This document shows positions 5,745 through 15,240 of a stretch of 23,580 nucleotides of DNA, one piece after another. The notes beneath the pieces were generated by a model, which saw only the letters and a program-made list of their open reading frames with translations, ran no database searches and was not told the DNA's origin. The stretch lies in contig JADHVN010000007.1 in NCBI GenBank assembly GCA_016783995.1, positions 1 to 23,580 on the forward strand, in the 5' to 3' direction. Positions within the stretch are counted from its first letter, which is position 1. Each line of letters starts with the position of its first letter. The translations under genes and the position numbers were made by a program. Source of the DNA: Actinomycetota bacterium. GTDB lineage: Bacteria; Actinomycetota; Humimicrobiia; Humimicrobiales; Humimicrobiaceae.

Positions 5745-7738
5745 TGGCAGTTGCTAAATTAAATAAACTTTTTATTATTTCACATAAATCCGATACAGAG
5801 ACCGTTCTTAAAAAATTACAAAAAATTCCAATTACTGTTGAAGTAAAACCACATACGGACAAAATCGATTTAGAGATCCCGGTTTCAGATACAAGTCCGG
5901 AGTACATTACCAGGGTTAAAAGGGCTTTGGATATTCTTAATGATTCTAAAGATGAAAAGCTCAAAAAGATCACCTCCAGAACGGGCAAACTGGTAATTAG
6001 AAGAAGCGAATATGAAAAGATCCTGGAGAGCACAAACTTTAAAGAAATAGTAGATAATATTTTAGATATTGAAGATGAAATGGATAGACTGGACGCAGAG
6101 GTTACCGATATGGAACCAAGAACCCGTCAACTGAATGTATGGTCCTGTTACAGAGGTAATCTCGAGGATATAGCAGATGGTGATATCTATACTATAAAAT
6201 TGGGGATTATTAAATGCGAGGAAAATGATTTTGAAGAAATTGTGAAAAACCTGGATGAAAACAAAATTTCCTGCGAGAAATTGTCTGAAGATAGAAATGT
6301 TACATACGTAATTCTAGCCTATCATAACCAGTATAAGAAGGGTGCGGAAGAATATCTGGGCAGTATTTCCTTTGAGGAGGCAGAAATAACCGGTTATAAG
6401 GGCACCACTAGCGAGAATTTAAATAAAATTAAAAAAAGTATCAACCTGAACAGAAATAGAAAAAAATACTTACAGGCTGAAATAAGGAAAATATCCCGCC
6501 AGTACGAAAAACCTCTGACGGTTTTTCTTGATTACATTGAAAATAATCTGGAGATTGAAGAGGCTATAGAATCCGGGTTTTCTACAGATTCTGTTTCTTT
6601 TCACACTGCATGGGTAAAGGAAACAGATAAGAAAAAAATCATTTCTGCAGTTGAGAGTTTTAAATCCACCAGAGTGATAGAGATTCAACCGGATGAAGAT
6701 GAAAATGTTCCTGTTATTCTGGAAAATAAACCACTGTTCAGGCCATTTGAGATAGTTGTAGATCTTTATGGGGTTCCAAGGTATTTTGAGATTGACCCTA
6801 CTCCATTTGTTGCATTATTCTTCGCTATGTTCTTTGGTCTTTGCTTAACGGATGCAGGATACGGATTTATAATTGCGATTCTTGCCTTGATTTTCGCTTT
6901 CAGGATAAGGAACATTAAAAAATTCCTTATGATGATTTTTATCGGAGCAATTTTTGCTATATTTGCCGGAGCCATTTTTAACGGATGGTTTGGTGATTTA
7001 CCCGCATATTTAGGTATTGACGGATTTTTCTCAAAATTAGCAATTCTTGGTGATCCAATTAATTCCAAAGAGGGACCCATGAACTTTTTTAGATTAGCGC
7101 TGATTCTGGGGGTAATTCATGTTGTTTTTGGTCTATTTATCAAATTTTTTGATTGCCTGAGGCGAAAGGATTGGGGAGGTTCATTTTTGGATGGGCTTCC
7201 CTGGATAATTATCATTTTATCGCTTATAGCAATTTTACTTTCATCCCGGATGGCGGTAAGCATGCAGCTGGTTACCGGACCACTTTTCCCTGCCAGTATA
7301 TCAAAGATTCTCCTGTGGCCTATTCTGGCCGGTGCTGTAGTTATTATTTTCTTTGGAGCCCGGGATGAGAAGAGCTGGGGACTCAGGATATTTATGGGTT
7401 TTTTAAACCTGACTATAGTTAATGGACTGACCTCATTTTTAGGTGATTTTCTTTCATATATCAGGCTTATGGCTCTGGGAATGGTAACTGCGGGTATTGG
7501 AATAGCTGTTAATAAAATAGCATTTCAATTTCTCTCAATTCCGGTTGCCGGTATTATAATTTTAATTATAATTCTTATATTTGGACATATCTTCAATATA
7601 GGAGTTAGTATTCTTGGTGGTTTCGTTCATACACTGAGGCTTCAATATGTCGAATTTTTCCCAAAGTTTTATGTAGGTGGTGGAAGACCGTTTGAAGCTT
7701 TAAAAGATGAACATAAATATATAACAATAGTTGATTAA
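5744..7738 (+). CDS. ntpI: V/A-type ATPase subunit I (stator a-subunit)
   Basis: This 664-residue protein is the membrane stator that forms the ion path against the c-ring. The N-terminal half (about 1-340) is a soluble arm with coiled-coil stretches, which docks on the E/H stalks. The C-terminal half has about seven to eight hydrophobic segments, beginning near ATPFVALFFAMFFGL-like sequence at about 352-368. The essential arginine is predicted as Arg574 in SYIRLMALGM, in the conserved LGDFLSYIRL motif. A GGFVHTLRLQYVEFFPKFY segment near the end is also typical. Length and order match the family. Expected partners are subunit K in the membrane and subunits E, H and C on the cytoplasmic side. 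Confidence 0.95.
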   Translation: MAVAKLNKLFIISHKSDTETVLKKLQKIPITVEVKPHTDKIDLEIPVSDTSPEYITRVKRALDILNDSKDEKLKKITSRTGKLVIRRSEYEKILESTNFKEIVDNILDIEDEMDRLDAEVTDMEPRTRQLNVWSCYRGNLEDIADGDIYTIKLGIIKCEENDFEEIVKNLDENKISCEKLSEDRNVTYVILAYHNQYKKGAEEYLGSISFEEAEITGYKGTTSENLNKIKKSINLNRNRKKYLQAEIRKISRQYEKPLTVFLDYIENNLEIEEAIESGFSTDSVSFHTAWVKETDKKKIISAVESFKSTRVIEIQPDEDENVPVILENKPLFRPFEIVVDLYGVPRYFEIDPTPFVALFFAMFFGLCLTDAGYGFIIAILALIFAFRIRNIKKFLMMIFIGAIFAIFAGAIFNGWFGDLPAYLGIDGFFSKLAILGDPINSKEGPMNFFRLALILGVIHVVFGLFIKFFDCLRRKDWGGSFLDGLPWIIIILSLIAILLSSRMAVSMQLVTGPLFPASISKILLWPILAGAVVIIFFGARDEKSWGLRIFMGFLNLTIVNGLTSFLGDFLSYIRLMALGMVTAGIGIAVNKIAFQFLSIPVAGIIILIIILIFGHIFNIGVSILGGFVHTLRLQYVEFFPKFYVGGGRPFEALKDEHKYITIVD

Positions 7739-7752
7739 CAATAGGAGGAAAA

Positions 7753-8217
7753 ATGTCAGATTTATCACTTGGTGTAATAATGGCAATATTTGGTGCGGGA
7801 CTGGCAACTATTATGGCTGGAATTGGGTCAATTGTAGGAATTGGCTATCCTGCAAGAGCTGCCGCAGGAGTTCTTTCAGAGGATCCTGCCCGGTTTGGAA
7901 GTCTGTTTTTACTGGTAGTACTTCCGGGTACACAGGGATTCTATGGGTTTGTTGCTGCTTTTCTGATTATTGGAAATATTGCCAGAGTGGAAACTCTGGC
8001 GCAGGGAATGCAATTATTCTTTGCTGCGCTGCCTGTTGCATTTGCAGGACTGGTTTCAGGCATATATCAGGGAAAAGTATGCGCAGCCGGTGTTGGTCTT
8101 GTGGCTAAAAGAGCCAGGGAAGCTATGAAGGGAGTTATTTATGCAGCAATGATAGAAACCTATGCAGTACTTGGACTTCTTATAACTTTCTTCCTTAATA
8201 ATTTGGTTCAATTTTAA
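7753..8217 (+). CDS. ntpK: V/A-type ATPase proteolipid subunit K, Na+-type
   Basis: This 154-residue, four-helix (two fused hairpins) rotor subunit carries the ions. Helices lie at about 5-30, 48-75, 85-108 and 127-152. The ion-carrying glutamate is Glu135 in MIETYAVLG; the first hairpin has no acidic partner, as in 16-kDa V-type proteolipids. Leu57, Thr60, Gln61, Gln106 and Glu135 line up at a constant offset of four with Leu61, Thr64, Gln65, Gln110 and Glu139, the Na+ ligands of E. hirae NtpK. This is strong sequence evidence for Na+ rather than H+ coupling. AGGAGG lies 5 bases before the ATG, the best ribosome binding site in the operon, as suits a subunit needed in about ten copies. Confidence 0.96.
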   Translation: MSDLSLGVIMAIFGAGLATIMAGIGSIVGIGYPARAAAGVLSEDPARFGSLFLLVVLPGTQGFYGFVAAFLIIGNIARVETLAQGMQLFFAALPVAFAGLVSGIYQGKVCAAGVGLVAKRAREAMKGVIYAAMIETYAVLGLLITFFLNNLVQF

Positions 8218-8229
8218 TAGGTGGAAAAT

Positions 8230-8802
8230 ATGGCGGAATTAGATAATGTTTCCAAAAAAGTTCTGGATGATGCACTAAAAGAGAAGGAGAGGGAATTAAA
8301 TGAAGCCAGAAAGAAAGCGTCTCTGGTAATGGAAAAGGCTGAAGGAAAGGCAAAAGGGATACACCGCAGCGGAAAGCTGAGAGCATGGGAAAGGTATAAA
8401 GAAGTTTTAAATATTGAAGTATCCAGGGCTAAATCGGAATTAAATCAAAAGATACTTATGTATAAAATTGGCCTGGTTGACGATGCTATTGACAGGGCAA
8501 GGGGAAAGCTTACCGGTCTTGGTAAAAAAGATTATGAAAAATTCCTTAAAAAAACTCTCGGAGCATTTAATATAGATGAGGGTTATTATCAGATTGGAAG
8601 CGAGGAAACAAATATTGATAGTAAGATGATTGAATCTATTGCGGATTTTAAAAAAGCAGATGGGAAACCGGATTTTAAAAAAGGCATTAAGATAATTAAA
8701 GGAAAAGCAGAATATAATATAGCACCTGATAGTTTGATTGATTCAAATATTGATGATATCAGGATGGATGTGGCATTATATCTATTTGGCAAGGAGAAGT
8801 AA
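8230..8802 (+). CDS. atpE: V/A-type ATPase subunit E (peripheral stalk)
   Basis: This protein forms the second half of the peripheral stalk with subunit H. Residues about 10-100 are charged helix rich in Lys and Glu, typical of the coiled-coil part. The C-terminal part, about 105-190, is the globular domain that caps the head and includes a KIIKGKAEYNIAPDSLI stretch. I chose ATG at 8230 because AGGTGG (8219-8224) sits 5 bases upstream of it. A GTG at 8221, three codons earlier in the same frame, lies inside that ribosome binding site and is unlikely to be used. The product is then 190 residues, normal for the family. Confidence 0.9.
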   Translation: MAELDNVSKKVLDDALKEKERELNEARKKASLVMEKAEGKAKGIHRSGKLRAWERYKEVLNIEVSRAKSELNQKILMYKIGLVDDAIDRARGKLTGLGKKDYEKFLKKTLGAFNIDEGYYQIGSEETNIDSKMIESIADFKKADGKPDFKKGIKIIKGKAEYNIAPDSLIDSNIDDIRMDVALYLFGKEK

Positions 8803-8805
8803 TAA

Positions 8806-9822
8806 TTGATACGGTTAGATTATGATATTAGCGATGACAGCTACTATCTTTTTACATGTGCAGAACTCAAGACAAGGGAAGTTGAATTTCTGGAGGAAAA
8901 TAGAATTGAGATGATGCTCAGATCCGAGGGACTGGATGAATTTATTAGAGCACTGCGAGATACGGTTTATTCCAGATATATAAATGATATAGAGAAATCC
9001 AGAAGCTTTGAAAAGGTTATACTCAGTGAATATAAGGTTGCTGTAATTTTTTTAAGCGGTAGGTTAAAACCAGAGCACCAGGCCGTAAAAGATCTTCTTT
9101 TTCTTGAAGAAAACCTGCATAACTTAAAGGTAGTTATTAAGTCAATTATTATGGATATGGATTTAGAAAGACTTTTTATCCCCATACTGCATTCTTATGA
9201 CGGGCTAAAGAACGCTGCAATGGCTGGAAATTATAAAGAAGTTGAACCACCAGTTTCCGGGTTGCTCCAGTTTGCGGTGGAACTTATGGGCAGGCAGAAA
9301 AATTACAGGTTTTTGGAACTTGAACTTGAGAAATTTTATTTGAGAAAGGTTTTAAGTTCTGCCAGGAACCTGAACAGCAGACTGATTACAGATTATTTAA
9401 GACATATTATAGATATACTGAATATAAAAAACATTTATAGGAATAAGCTCCTGGAGGAGGATTTAAGTTTTGATTATTTTTTACATGAAAATGGATTTCT
9501 GCCAAAAGAATTTATGTCCAAATTTGAGGGCGAGAGCCTGGACTTTTTTATAAAGGAAATGAAACGGACAGATTATGCAGATATAATAATCGAGGGAACT
9601 CATACCCTGCATTCCGAGGGTACATTTTCTTCCTTTGAGAAAAGCGAGGACTTATTTTATCTTGATTTTTTTGATCCTGTAAAATATACAGTTTCCAATC
9701 TGGAAAAAGTTTTTCAATTTTTTTTAAGGAAAAAATTAGAGCTAAAGTATTTAAGTATTATATTTACCAGCGTTCTTTATGGTGTTGATAAAAGTAAAAT
9801 AAGAAATAAGGTAAAGGTTTAA
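8806..9822 (+). CDS. atpC: V/A-type ATPase subunit C (rotor-proteolipid connector)
   Basis: This 338-residue, all-helical protein of the V-ATPase C/d subunit family sits like a funnel on the K-ring and couples it to the central shaft D/F. The sequence shows the expected long amphipathic helices and the family HQAVKDLLFLEENLHNLK region near 91-108, where contacts with the ring are usual. The start is TTG at 8806, 8 bases after AAGGAGA (8791-8797), and lies 3 bases beyond the stop of subunit E. The last codon abuts the ATG of subunit F with no gap. Identification rests on position plus family pattern, because C is the least conserved soluble subunit. Confidence 0.88.
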   Translation: MIRLDYDISDDSYYLFTCAELKTREVEFLEENRIEMMLRSEGLDEFIRALRDTVYSRYINDIEKSRSFEKVILSEYKVAVIFLSGRLKPEHQAVKDLLFLEENLHNLKVVIKSIIMDMDLERLFIPILHSYDGLKNAAMAGNYKEVEPPVSGLLQFAVELMGRQKNYRFLELELEKFYLRKVLSSARNLNSRLITDYLRHIIDILNIKNIYRNKLLEEDLSFDYFLHENGFLPKEFMSKFEGESLDFFIKEMKRTDYADIIIEGTHTLHSEGTFSSFEKSEDLFYLDFFDPVKYTVSNLEKVFQFFLRKKLELKYLSIIFTSVLYGVDKSKIRNKVKV

Positions 9823-10170
9823 ATGGGTACCAGGATTGCTGCATTTGGAGAAAATGACATTATGTTGATATTTAAAGCGGCAGGGATTGATGTTTTTCCT
9901 GTGACCGCTGGAATTGAAGAAACCTCTGAAGTGGAAAAAAAGCTAAAGCAGCTGGTACGGGAAGGTTATGGAATTATTTTTATGACTGAAACTATCGCAT
10001 TAAAATTAGATCAGTTAATCAAAGAATATGCAGATGAAATACTGCCTTCGATAGTGGTGATCCCGGGGCTGGGAGAAAGAAATAATTATGCGGTCAGAAA
10101 TTTAAGAAGAGTAATAATAAAAGCTGTGGGGGCAGATATTATGGCAGAGGGGAAAAATAGGAGCAAGTAA
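9823..10170 (+). CDS. atpF: V/A-type ATPase subunit F (central shaft)
   Basis: This 115-residue protein binds subunit D in the central shaft and can act as a regulatory lever on ATP hydrolysis. It shows the family's alpha/beta fold pattern: MGTRIAAFGENDIMLIFKAAG at the start, GYGIIFMTE near the middle and SIVVIPG followed by a C-terminal helix. The ATG directly follows the stop of subunit C and the stop directly precedes the ATG of subunit A, so these three genes have no spacing at all. The ribosome binding site is weak (AAGG), so translation probably depends on re-initiation from subunit C. Confidence 0.92.
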   Translation: MGTRIAAFGENDIMLIFKAAGIDVFPVTAGIEETSEVEKKLKQLVREGYGIIFMTETIALKLDQLIKEYADEILPSIVVIPGLGERNNYAVRNLRRVIIKAVGADIMAEGKNRSK

Positions 10171-11931
10171 ATGAGTAATTCAGGAAAAATTGTCAAGGTA
10201 GCAGGACCACTGGTTGTAGCTGAAAATATGTCTGGTTCAAAAATGTTTGATGTTGTTTATGTTTCCGATAAGAAGTTAATGGGCGAGATAATAGAACTTA
10301 ATAAGGACCTTGCTTCTATACAGGTTTACGAAGAAACCGGAGGCATAGGTGTCGGTGAACCAGTATATCTGACAGGCGAACCTTTAACTGTAGAGCTGGG
10401 ACCGGGTCTTATCCAATCCATTTATGATGGAATTCAAAGACCTCTTGATGAAATATATAAAAATACCGGGAATTTTATCGCCAGGGGTGTTTCTGCAGCG
10501 GCATTAAACAGGGACCGGAAGTGGAAATTTGAGCCAATTGCAAAAAAGGGTGATATGGTAAGCGGTGGCGATTTCCTGGGTTTTGTTAATGAGACAGAAA
10601 TAATAAGACATTATATTATGGTTCCACCCGGAGTAAGTGGAGAAGTTAAATCAATCCAGTCAGGTGAGTTTACAGTCGAGGGAACCATAGCAGTGATAAA
10701 AGGTAAGAATGGTGACAGACAGATGACAATGATACAGAAGTGGCCGGTAAGGAAGCCCAGGCCGTACCTTAATAAAATCAGTCCAGATATGCCCTTATTT
10801 ACCGGTCAGCGAGTTATAGATATGTTTTTCCCTATTGCAAAGGGCGGCACTGCATGTATTCCCGGACCATTTGGTTCGGGTAAAACCGTCATCCAGCATC
10901 AGCTGGCAAAATGGATTAGTGCTGAAGTTATCGTTTATATAGGTTGTGGTGAAAGAGGCAATGAAATGACAGATGTCCTTATGGAATTCCCTGAACTGAT
11001 CGATCCTAAGTCCGGGGTTCCTTTGATGAAGAGGACTGTACTTATTGCCAATACTTCAAATATGCCTGTTGCAGCAAGGGAAGCATCCGTTTATACAGGA
11101 ATAACCATGGCCGAGTATTTCAGGGATATGGGATATTCAGTAGCGCTGATGGCTGATTCAACTTCAAGATGGGCAGAAGCAATGAGGGAAATTTCCGGTA
11201 GACTGGAAGAGATGCCCGGAGAAGAAGGATACCCGGCATATCTGGGAGCAAGACTTGCTTCGTTTTATGAGAGAGCGGGTATGATAAAATGTCTATCAAG
11301 CAACGACCAGAGATTTGGCGCTCTTTCAGTTATTGGTGCGATATCTCCTCCAGGAGGTGACCTTTCTGATCCGGTTGTGCAGGCTACATTAAGAGTTGTA
11401 AAAGTCTTCTGGTCTCTTGAGGACAGGCTTGCTTACAGAAGGCACTTTCCGGCAATATCATGGCTGAATTCTTACTCCCTTTATATTGATAATATAAGGG
11501 ATTATGTTACTAAAAATGTCCGGGAAGATTATTTTGACATGCAGGCAGAAGCAATGAGAATTCTTGAAAAAGAATCAGAGCTGGAAGAGATTGTCCGACT
11601 GGTAGGAATAGATGCTCTGTCCGGATCTGATAGACTAATCCTGCTTACGGCCAGAATGTTAAGGGAGGATTTTCTTCATCAGATTGCTTTTCATGAAGTA
11701 GATACTTATTCGTCAATAGAAAAACAGTATAAGATGATAGATACAATTATATATTTTTACAACCAGGCAACTAATTATTTGAAAATGAATGTTGATATTA
11801 AGGCTATAGAGAATATGAGAGTAAGGGATGAGATAGCCAGGATGAAATATATAAAGAAAGATGATATCGGTAAGATTGATAAAATCAAAGAAGATATAGA
11901 TAAAGAATTTTCTTCAATAATAGAGGAGTAA
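10171..11931 (+). CDS. atpA: V/A-type ATPase catalytic subunit A
   Basis: This 586-residue subunit hydrolyses or makes ATP at the A/B interfaces of the head. The P-loop GPFGSGKT is at 232-239 and the catalytic glutamate is Glu261 in the GERGNEM motif (260-266), the positions expected from Thermus and Enterococcus enzymes. The bulge (non-homologous) region that separates subunit A from F-type beta is present at about 115-190. [20 protein letters not shown] carries the Walker B aspartate. AGGAG precedes the ATG at a good distance. Nothing suggests loss of activity. The subunit B start follows after 2 bases. Confidence 0.98.
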   Translation: MSNSGKIVKVAGPLVVAENMSGSKMFDVVYVSDKKLMGEIIELNKDLASIQVYEETGGIGVGEPVYLTGEPLTVELGPGLIQSIYDGIQRPLDEIYKNTGNFIARGVSAAALNRDRKWKFEPIAKKGDMVSGGDFLGFVNETEIIRHYIMVPPGVSGEVKSIQSGEFTVEGTIAVIKGKNGDRQMTMIQKWPVRKPRPYLNKISPDMPLFTGQRVIDMFFPIAKGGTACIPGPFGSGKTVIQHQLAKWISAEVIVYIGCGERGNEMTDVLMEFPELIDPKSGVPLMKRTVLIANTSNMPVAAREASVYTGITMAEYFRDMGYSVALMADSTSRWAEAMREISGRLEEMPGEEGYPAYLGARLASFYERAGMIKCLSSNDQRFGALSVIGAISPPGGDLSDPVVQATLRVVKVFWSLEDRLAYRRHFPAISWLNSYSLYIDNIRDYVTKNVREDYFDMQAEAMRILEKESELEEIVRLVGIDALSGSDRLILLTARMLREDFLHQIAFHEVDTYSSIEKQYKMIDTIIYFYNQATNYLKMNVDIKAIENMRVRDEIARMKYIKKDDIGKIDKIKEDIDKEFSSIIEE

Positions 11932-11933
11932 AG

Positions 11934-13328
11934 ATGTTAAAGGAGTATAAAAGTATTACTACTATATCCGGACCCTTGCTTCATGTAGAAGGTGTCGAAG
12001 GGGTAAAGTATGATGAACTGGTTGATATAAAGCTTGACGACGGAAGTATAAGAAGTGGTAGAGTGCTTGAGGTTAATAGAGATAATGCGCTGGTACAGGT
12101 ATTTGAAGGTACTTTTGGAATAGATTCTGAGAATACAAGGGTGAGGTTTTTAGGAAGGGGCACACATATGTACGTATCTCTCGATATACTGGGTAAAGTT
12201 TTTACAGGTCTTGGAAAACCAAAAACCGAAAAAGATAAGATTATTCCTGAAAAAAGCCTGGATATAAATGGAGCCCCGATCAATCCCTTTGCCAGGGATT
12301 ATCCCAATGAGTTTATACAAACCGGCATATCCTCTATAGATGGCCTTAACACTCTGGTGAGAGGACAGAAACTGCCTATATTTTCCGGAGCAGGCCTTCC
12401 CCACAACAGGATAGCAGCTCAAATTGCAAGGCAGGCTAAGGTTCTTACAGAAAAGGAGGAATTTGCAGTAGTCTTTATAGCAATAGGAATTACATTTGAA
12501 GAATCTGAATATTTTATTAATGATTTTAAAAAAACCGGCGCTATAGGTAGATCAGTCCTTGTACTGAATCTTGCCAACGATCCGGCAATTGAGAGAATTG
12601 CAACCCCAAGAGTGGGGCTTACCTGCGCTGAATATCTTGCTTTTGAAAAGGATATGCATGTGCTGGTGATTTTAACTGATATGACTAACTACTGCGAAGC
12701 CTTAAAGGAAGTTTCAGCTGCCAGAAAAGAAATTCCCGGAAGAAGGGGTTATCCCGGATATCTCTATACTGATCTGGCTACTATTTATGAAAGGGCTGGC
12801 AGAATTAAAGGAAAGAAAGGCTCAATAACCCAGATTCCAATAATTACTATGCCTGAAGATGATAAAACTCATCCCATTCCTGACCTTACAGGATATATAA
12901 CAGAAGGCCAGATCATACTCTCAAGATCTCTTTATAAGAAAAAATTGTCTCCCCCTGTTGATGTGCTGCCATCACTTTCCAGGCTCAAGGATAAAGGAAT
13001 TGGCCAGGGAAAAACAAGAGAGGATCATGCGGATATATTTAATCAGTTATATGCAGCATATGCCAGAGGAAAAGAAGTGGAGGAGCTTACAGTAATACTG
13101 GGGGAAGCAGCACTGACCGATATGGACAAACTGTATCTTAAGTTTGCTGAAAAATTTGATAATGAATATATTTCTCAGGGTGAGTACGAGAATAGAAGTA
13201 TAGACCGGACACTTGATCTGGGATGGAAACTACTTATGATGTTCCCAAGAGAAGAATTAAAGAGAGTAAGAACCGAATATCTGGACAAATATCTGGCAAA
13301 ATTTAAAAAAGAAAAAGAAGAAGGTTAA
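11934..13328 (+). CDS. atpB: V/A-type ATPase regulatory subunit B
   Basis: This 464-residue non-catalytic partner of subunit A alternates with it in the A3B3 head. The P-loop is replaced by the degenerate [11 protein letters not shown], as expected for B, while the nucleotide-interface block [19 protein letters not shown] is conserved. The N-terminal beta-barrel (about 1-75) and the C-terminal helical region ([14 protein letters not shown] onward) are present. The ATG has GAGGAG 6 bases upstream, overlapping the end of subunit A, which suits coupled, equal translation of A and B. The gene ends in a lysine-rich tail (KFKKEKEEG). Confidence 0.98.
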   Translation: MLKEYKSITTISGPLLHVEGVEGVKYDELVDIKLDDGSIRSGRVLEVNRDNALVQVFEGTFGIDSENTRVRFLGRGTHMYVSLDILGKVFTGLGKPKTEKDKIIPEKSLDINGAPINPFARDYPNEFIQTGISSIDGLNTLVRGQKLPIFSGAGLPHNRIAAQIARQAKVLTEKEEFAVVFIAIGITFEESEYFINDFKKTGAIGRSVLVLNLANDPAIERIATPRVGLTCAEYLAFEKDMHVLVILTDMTNYCEALKEVSAARKEIPGRRGYPGYLYTDLATIYERAGRIKGKKGSITQIPIITMPEDDKTHPIPDLTGYITEGQIILSRSLYKKKLSPPVDVLPSLSRLKDKGIGQGKTREDHADIFNQLYAAYARGKEVEELTVILGEAALTDMDKLYLKFAEKFDNEYISQGEYENRSIDRTLDLGWKLLMMFPREELKRVRTEYLDKYLAKFKKEKEEG

Positions 13329-13338
13329 AAAGGTTTAA

Positions 13339-13959
13339 ATGCTTGTAAATGTAAATGCGACCAGAATGGAACTTCTCCGGTTAAAGAAGAGATTAAATCT
13401 GGCCCGGAGAGGACACAAGCTCCTTAAAGACAAAAGAGATGAACTTATGAGACAATTACTTGAGGTAATTGATGAGGTTAAGGAACTACGGCTATCCATA
13501 GAAAAAGAATTTCAATCCATAGTGGAAAGATTTGTGCTTGAAAAAGCCAGTATAGGTTCATACCAGGTAGAGCAGGAATTACTGCTGCCTGTAAAGAAGA
13601 TTTCAGTATCAATCAGCAAGAGGAACATTATAGGTGTTCATGTACCGGTTTATGCCAAAGAGGTGAGCGGTGATATTATCCCTTACGGCTATATGAACAC
13701 CTCGGGAGAAATGGATATTGCTCTCAATGATTTTGATAAGTCCATAGAGAACCTTCTTGACCTGGCTGAAAAGGAGAAAGCGGTACAGCTTATGGCTATG
13801 GAGATTGAAGAGACCAGAAGAAGGGTTAATGTCCTTGAGTATAAATTAATCCCGAGCATAATCGAGACTATAAGATTTATAACCATGAAACTTGATGAAA
13901 TCGAGCGTTCCAACACGGTAAGGCTTATGAAGGTAAAAGATATTGTGAGAAGCCACTGA
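13339..13959 (+). CDS. atpD: V/A-type ATPase subunit D (central shaft)
   Basis: This 206-residue long-helix hairpin is the rotor shaft that turns inside the A3B3 head, equivalent to gamma of F-type enzymes. The N-terminal motif NVNATRMELLRLKKRLNLA and the C-terminal helix ending in RLMKVKDIV are characteristic. The middle (about 75-130) forms the short domain that binds subunit F. The stop lies only 8 bases from the convergent glyA stop, with no clear terminator in between, so the two transcripts probably run into each other. It is the last gene of the operon, as in most bacterial versions. Confidence 0.95.
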   Translation: MLVNVNATRMELLRLKKRLNLARRGHKLLKDKRDELMRQLLEVIDEVKELRLSIEKEFQSIVERFVLEKASIGSYQVEQELLLPVKKISVSISKRNIIGVHVPVYAKEVSGDIIPYGYMNTSGEMDIALNDFDKSIENLLDLAEKEKAVQLMAMEIEETRRRVNVLEYKLIPSIIETIRFITMKLDEIERSNTVRLMKVKDIVRSH

Positions 13960-13967
13960 CCATTTTA

Positions 13968-15233
13968 TCATTTGGTATAAACCGGAAAATCTCCGGCAAG
14001 GTTCTTCACTTTTTTACCGATTTCTTTAAGTTTTGTATTATTTTTCCTGTTTTTGAGAGCTGATGAGATCAACTCGCCAATTTTATACATCTCTTCTACA
14101 CCCATTCCCTGGGTAGTAACTGCGGGCGTACCAATCCTTATACCGCTGGTTATTATGGGATCCAGCTTATCGAAGGGAATCACATTTTTATTGATTATTA
14201 TACCTACTGAGCTCAATGTTCCTACAGCCTCATAACCGGTTAATTCTTTACTGGTTAAATCTATTAGAAACAGATGGTTATCAGTTCCACCGGATACAAT
14301 TCTGAAACCTTCGTTCTTAATATACTCACACAGAGCTTTTGAATTTTCGATAATGCGCCTGCTGTAATCCTTAAATGAATCCTTTAAAGCTTCTCTGAAA
14401 GCTACTGCTTTAGCAGCAATGATATGCATCATAGGACCTCCCTGAACACCGGGGAAAACTGATTTATCTATAAGACCGGCGTATTTTTTATCGGCAATGA
14501 CCAGTCCGCCCCTTGGTCCTCTTAAAGTTTTATGAGTGGTGGCGGTGGTGAAATCCGCCACATTTATAGAGCTGGGATGATGACCGGTTACCATAAGTCC
14601 TGCAATATGGGCCGTGTCAGCCAGCAGGTATGCGCCTACTTCATCAGCAATATCCCTGAACTTATTAAAGTCGATTAATCTTGAATAAGAGCTGGCTCCC
14701 GCTATGATCAATTTTGGCCTCGTGGCTTTTGCCAGTTTCCTTACATTTTCATAGTCTATCATTTCTGTTTCAGGATCTACGGTGTAAGTGTGTATCTCAT
14801 AGTATCTGCCGCTAAGATTTTGCTTATGTCCATGAGAGAGATGGCCGCCGTCTCTAAGGTTCATACTCAGTATCCTGTCTCCGCAGTTTAAAACACTTAA
14901 GTATACTGCCAGATTGGCGCTGACTCCGCTATGAGGTTGAACGTTGCTGTAATTCGAGCCAAATAATTGGTTGGCTCTGTTTATAGCTAATTGTTCGATT
15001 TCATCGATATGCTCGCAGCCTGCGTAATACCTGAATCCAGGATAACCCTCAGCATATTTATTTGTCAGTATTGAGCCCATAGTTCTTATAACTTCCTGCG
15101 AAGTAAAATTCTCGGAAGCTATCAGAATAAGCTGATTTTTTTGCCTTTCCAATTCTTTTTTTATTATCTCTTTTACCTCGTTATCTATATCTGTGCTTAA
15201 GGTATGATTTTCATGTTTTTTAGATTTAACCAT
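13968..15233 (-). CDS. glyA: Serine hydroxymethyltransferase
   Basis: This PLP enzyme converts serine and tetrahydrofolate to glycine and methylene-tetrahydrofolate, feeding thymidylate and purine synthesis. It has the usual length of 421 residues. The PLP lysine is Lys235 in TTHKTLRGPRGG, the cofactor aspartate lies in DTAHIAGL (206-213), and the substrate glutamate is in IASENF (39-43). Two usually fixed motifs differ: GYPGFRYYAGCE replaces the common GYPGKRYYGGCE, and LRDGGHLSHG replaces LxHGGHLTHG. Catalytic residues are kept, so activity is expected. The gene starts 7 bases after the rpiB stop and is probably co-transcribed with it. Methylene-tetrahydrofolate links it to the dCMP deaminase nearby through dTMP synthesis. 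Confidence 0.95.
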   Translation of the reverse strand: MVKSKKHENHTLSTDIDNEVKEIIKKELERQKNQLILIASENFTSQEVIRTMGSILTNKYAEGYPGFRYYAGCEHIDEIEQLAINRANQLFGSNYSNVQPHSGVSANLAVYLSVLNCGDRILSMNLRDGGHLSHGHKQNLSGRYYEIHTYTVDPETEMIDYENVRKLAKATRPKLIIAGASSYSRLIDFNKFRDIADEVGAYLLADTAHIAGLMVTGHHPSSINVADFTTATTHKTLRGPRGGLVIADKKYAGLIDKSVFPGVQGGPMMHIIAAKAVAFREALKDSFKDYSRRIIENSKALCEYIKNEGFRIVSGGTDNHLFLIDLTSKELTGYEAVGTLSSVGIIINKNVIPFDKLDPIITSGIRIGTPAVTTQGMGVEEMYKIGELISSALKNRKNNTKLKEIGKKVKNLAGDFPVYTK

Positions 15234-15240
15234 TGCAGGT

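Noticed and set aside
7731..8108. A 125-codon ORF rich in Cys and Trp overlapping subunit K
   Set aside because: It is an out-of-frame reading of the subunit K gene. The Cys/Trp richness comes from the glycine-rich proteolipid sequence.
8221..8229. GTG at 8221 as the start of subunit E
   Set aside because: This GTG lies inside the AGGTGG ribosome binding site, which points to the ATG at 8230.
13982..13996. CCGGA/TCCGG hairpin as an ATPase operon terminator
   Set aside because: The stem is only 5 bp, lies within the glyA coding end, and the nearest T-run begins about 13 bases later.
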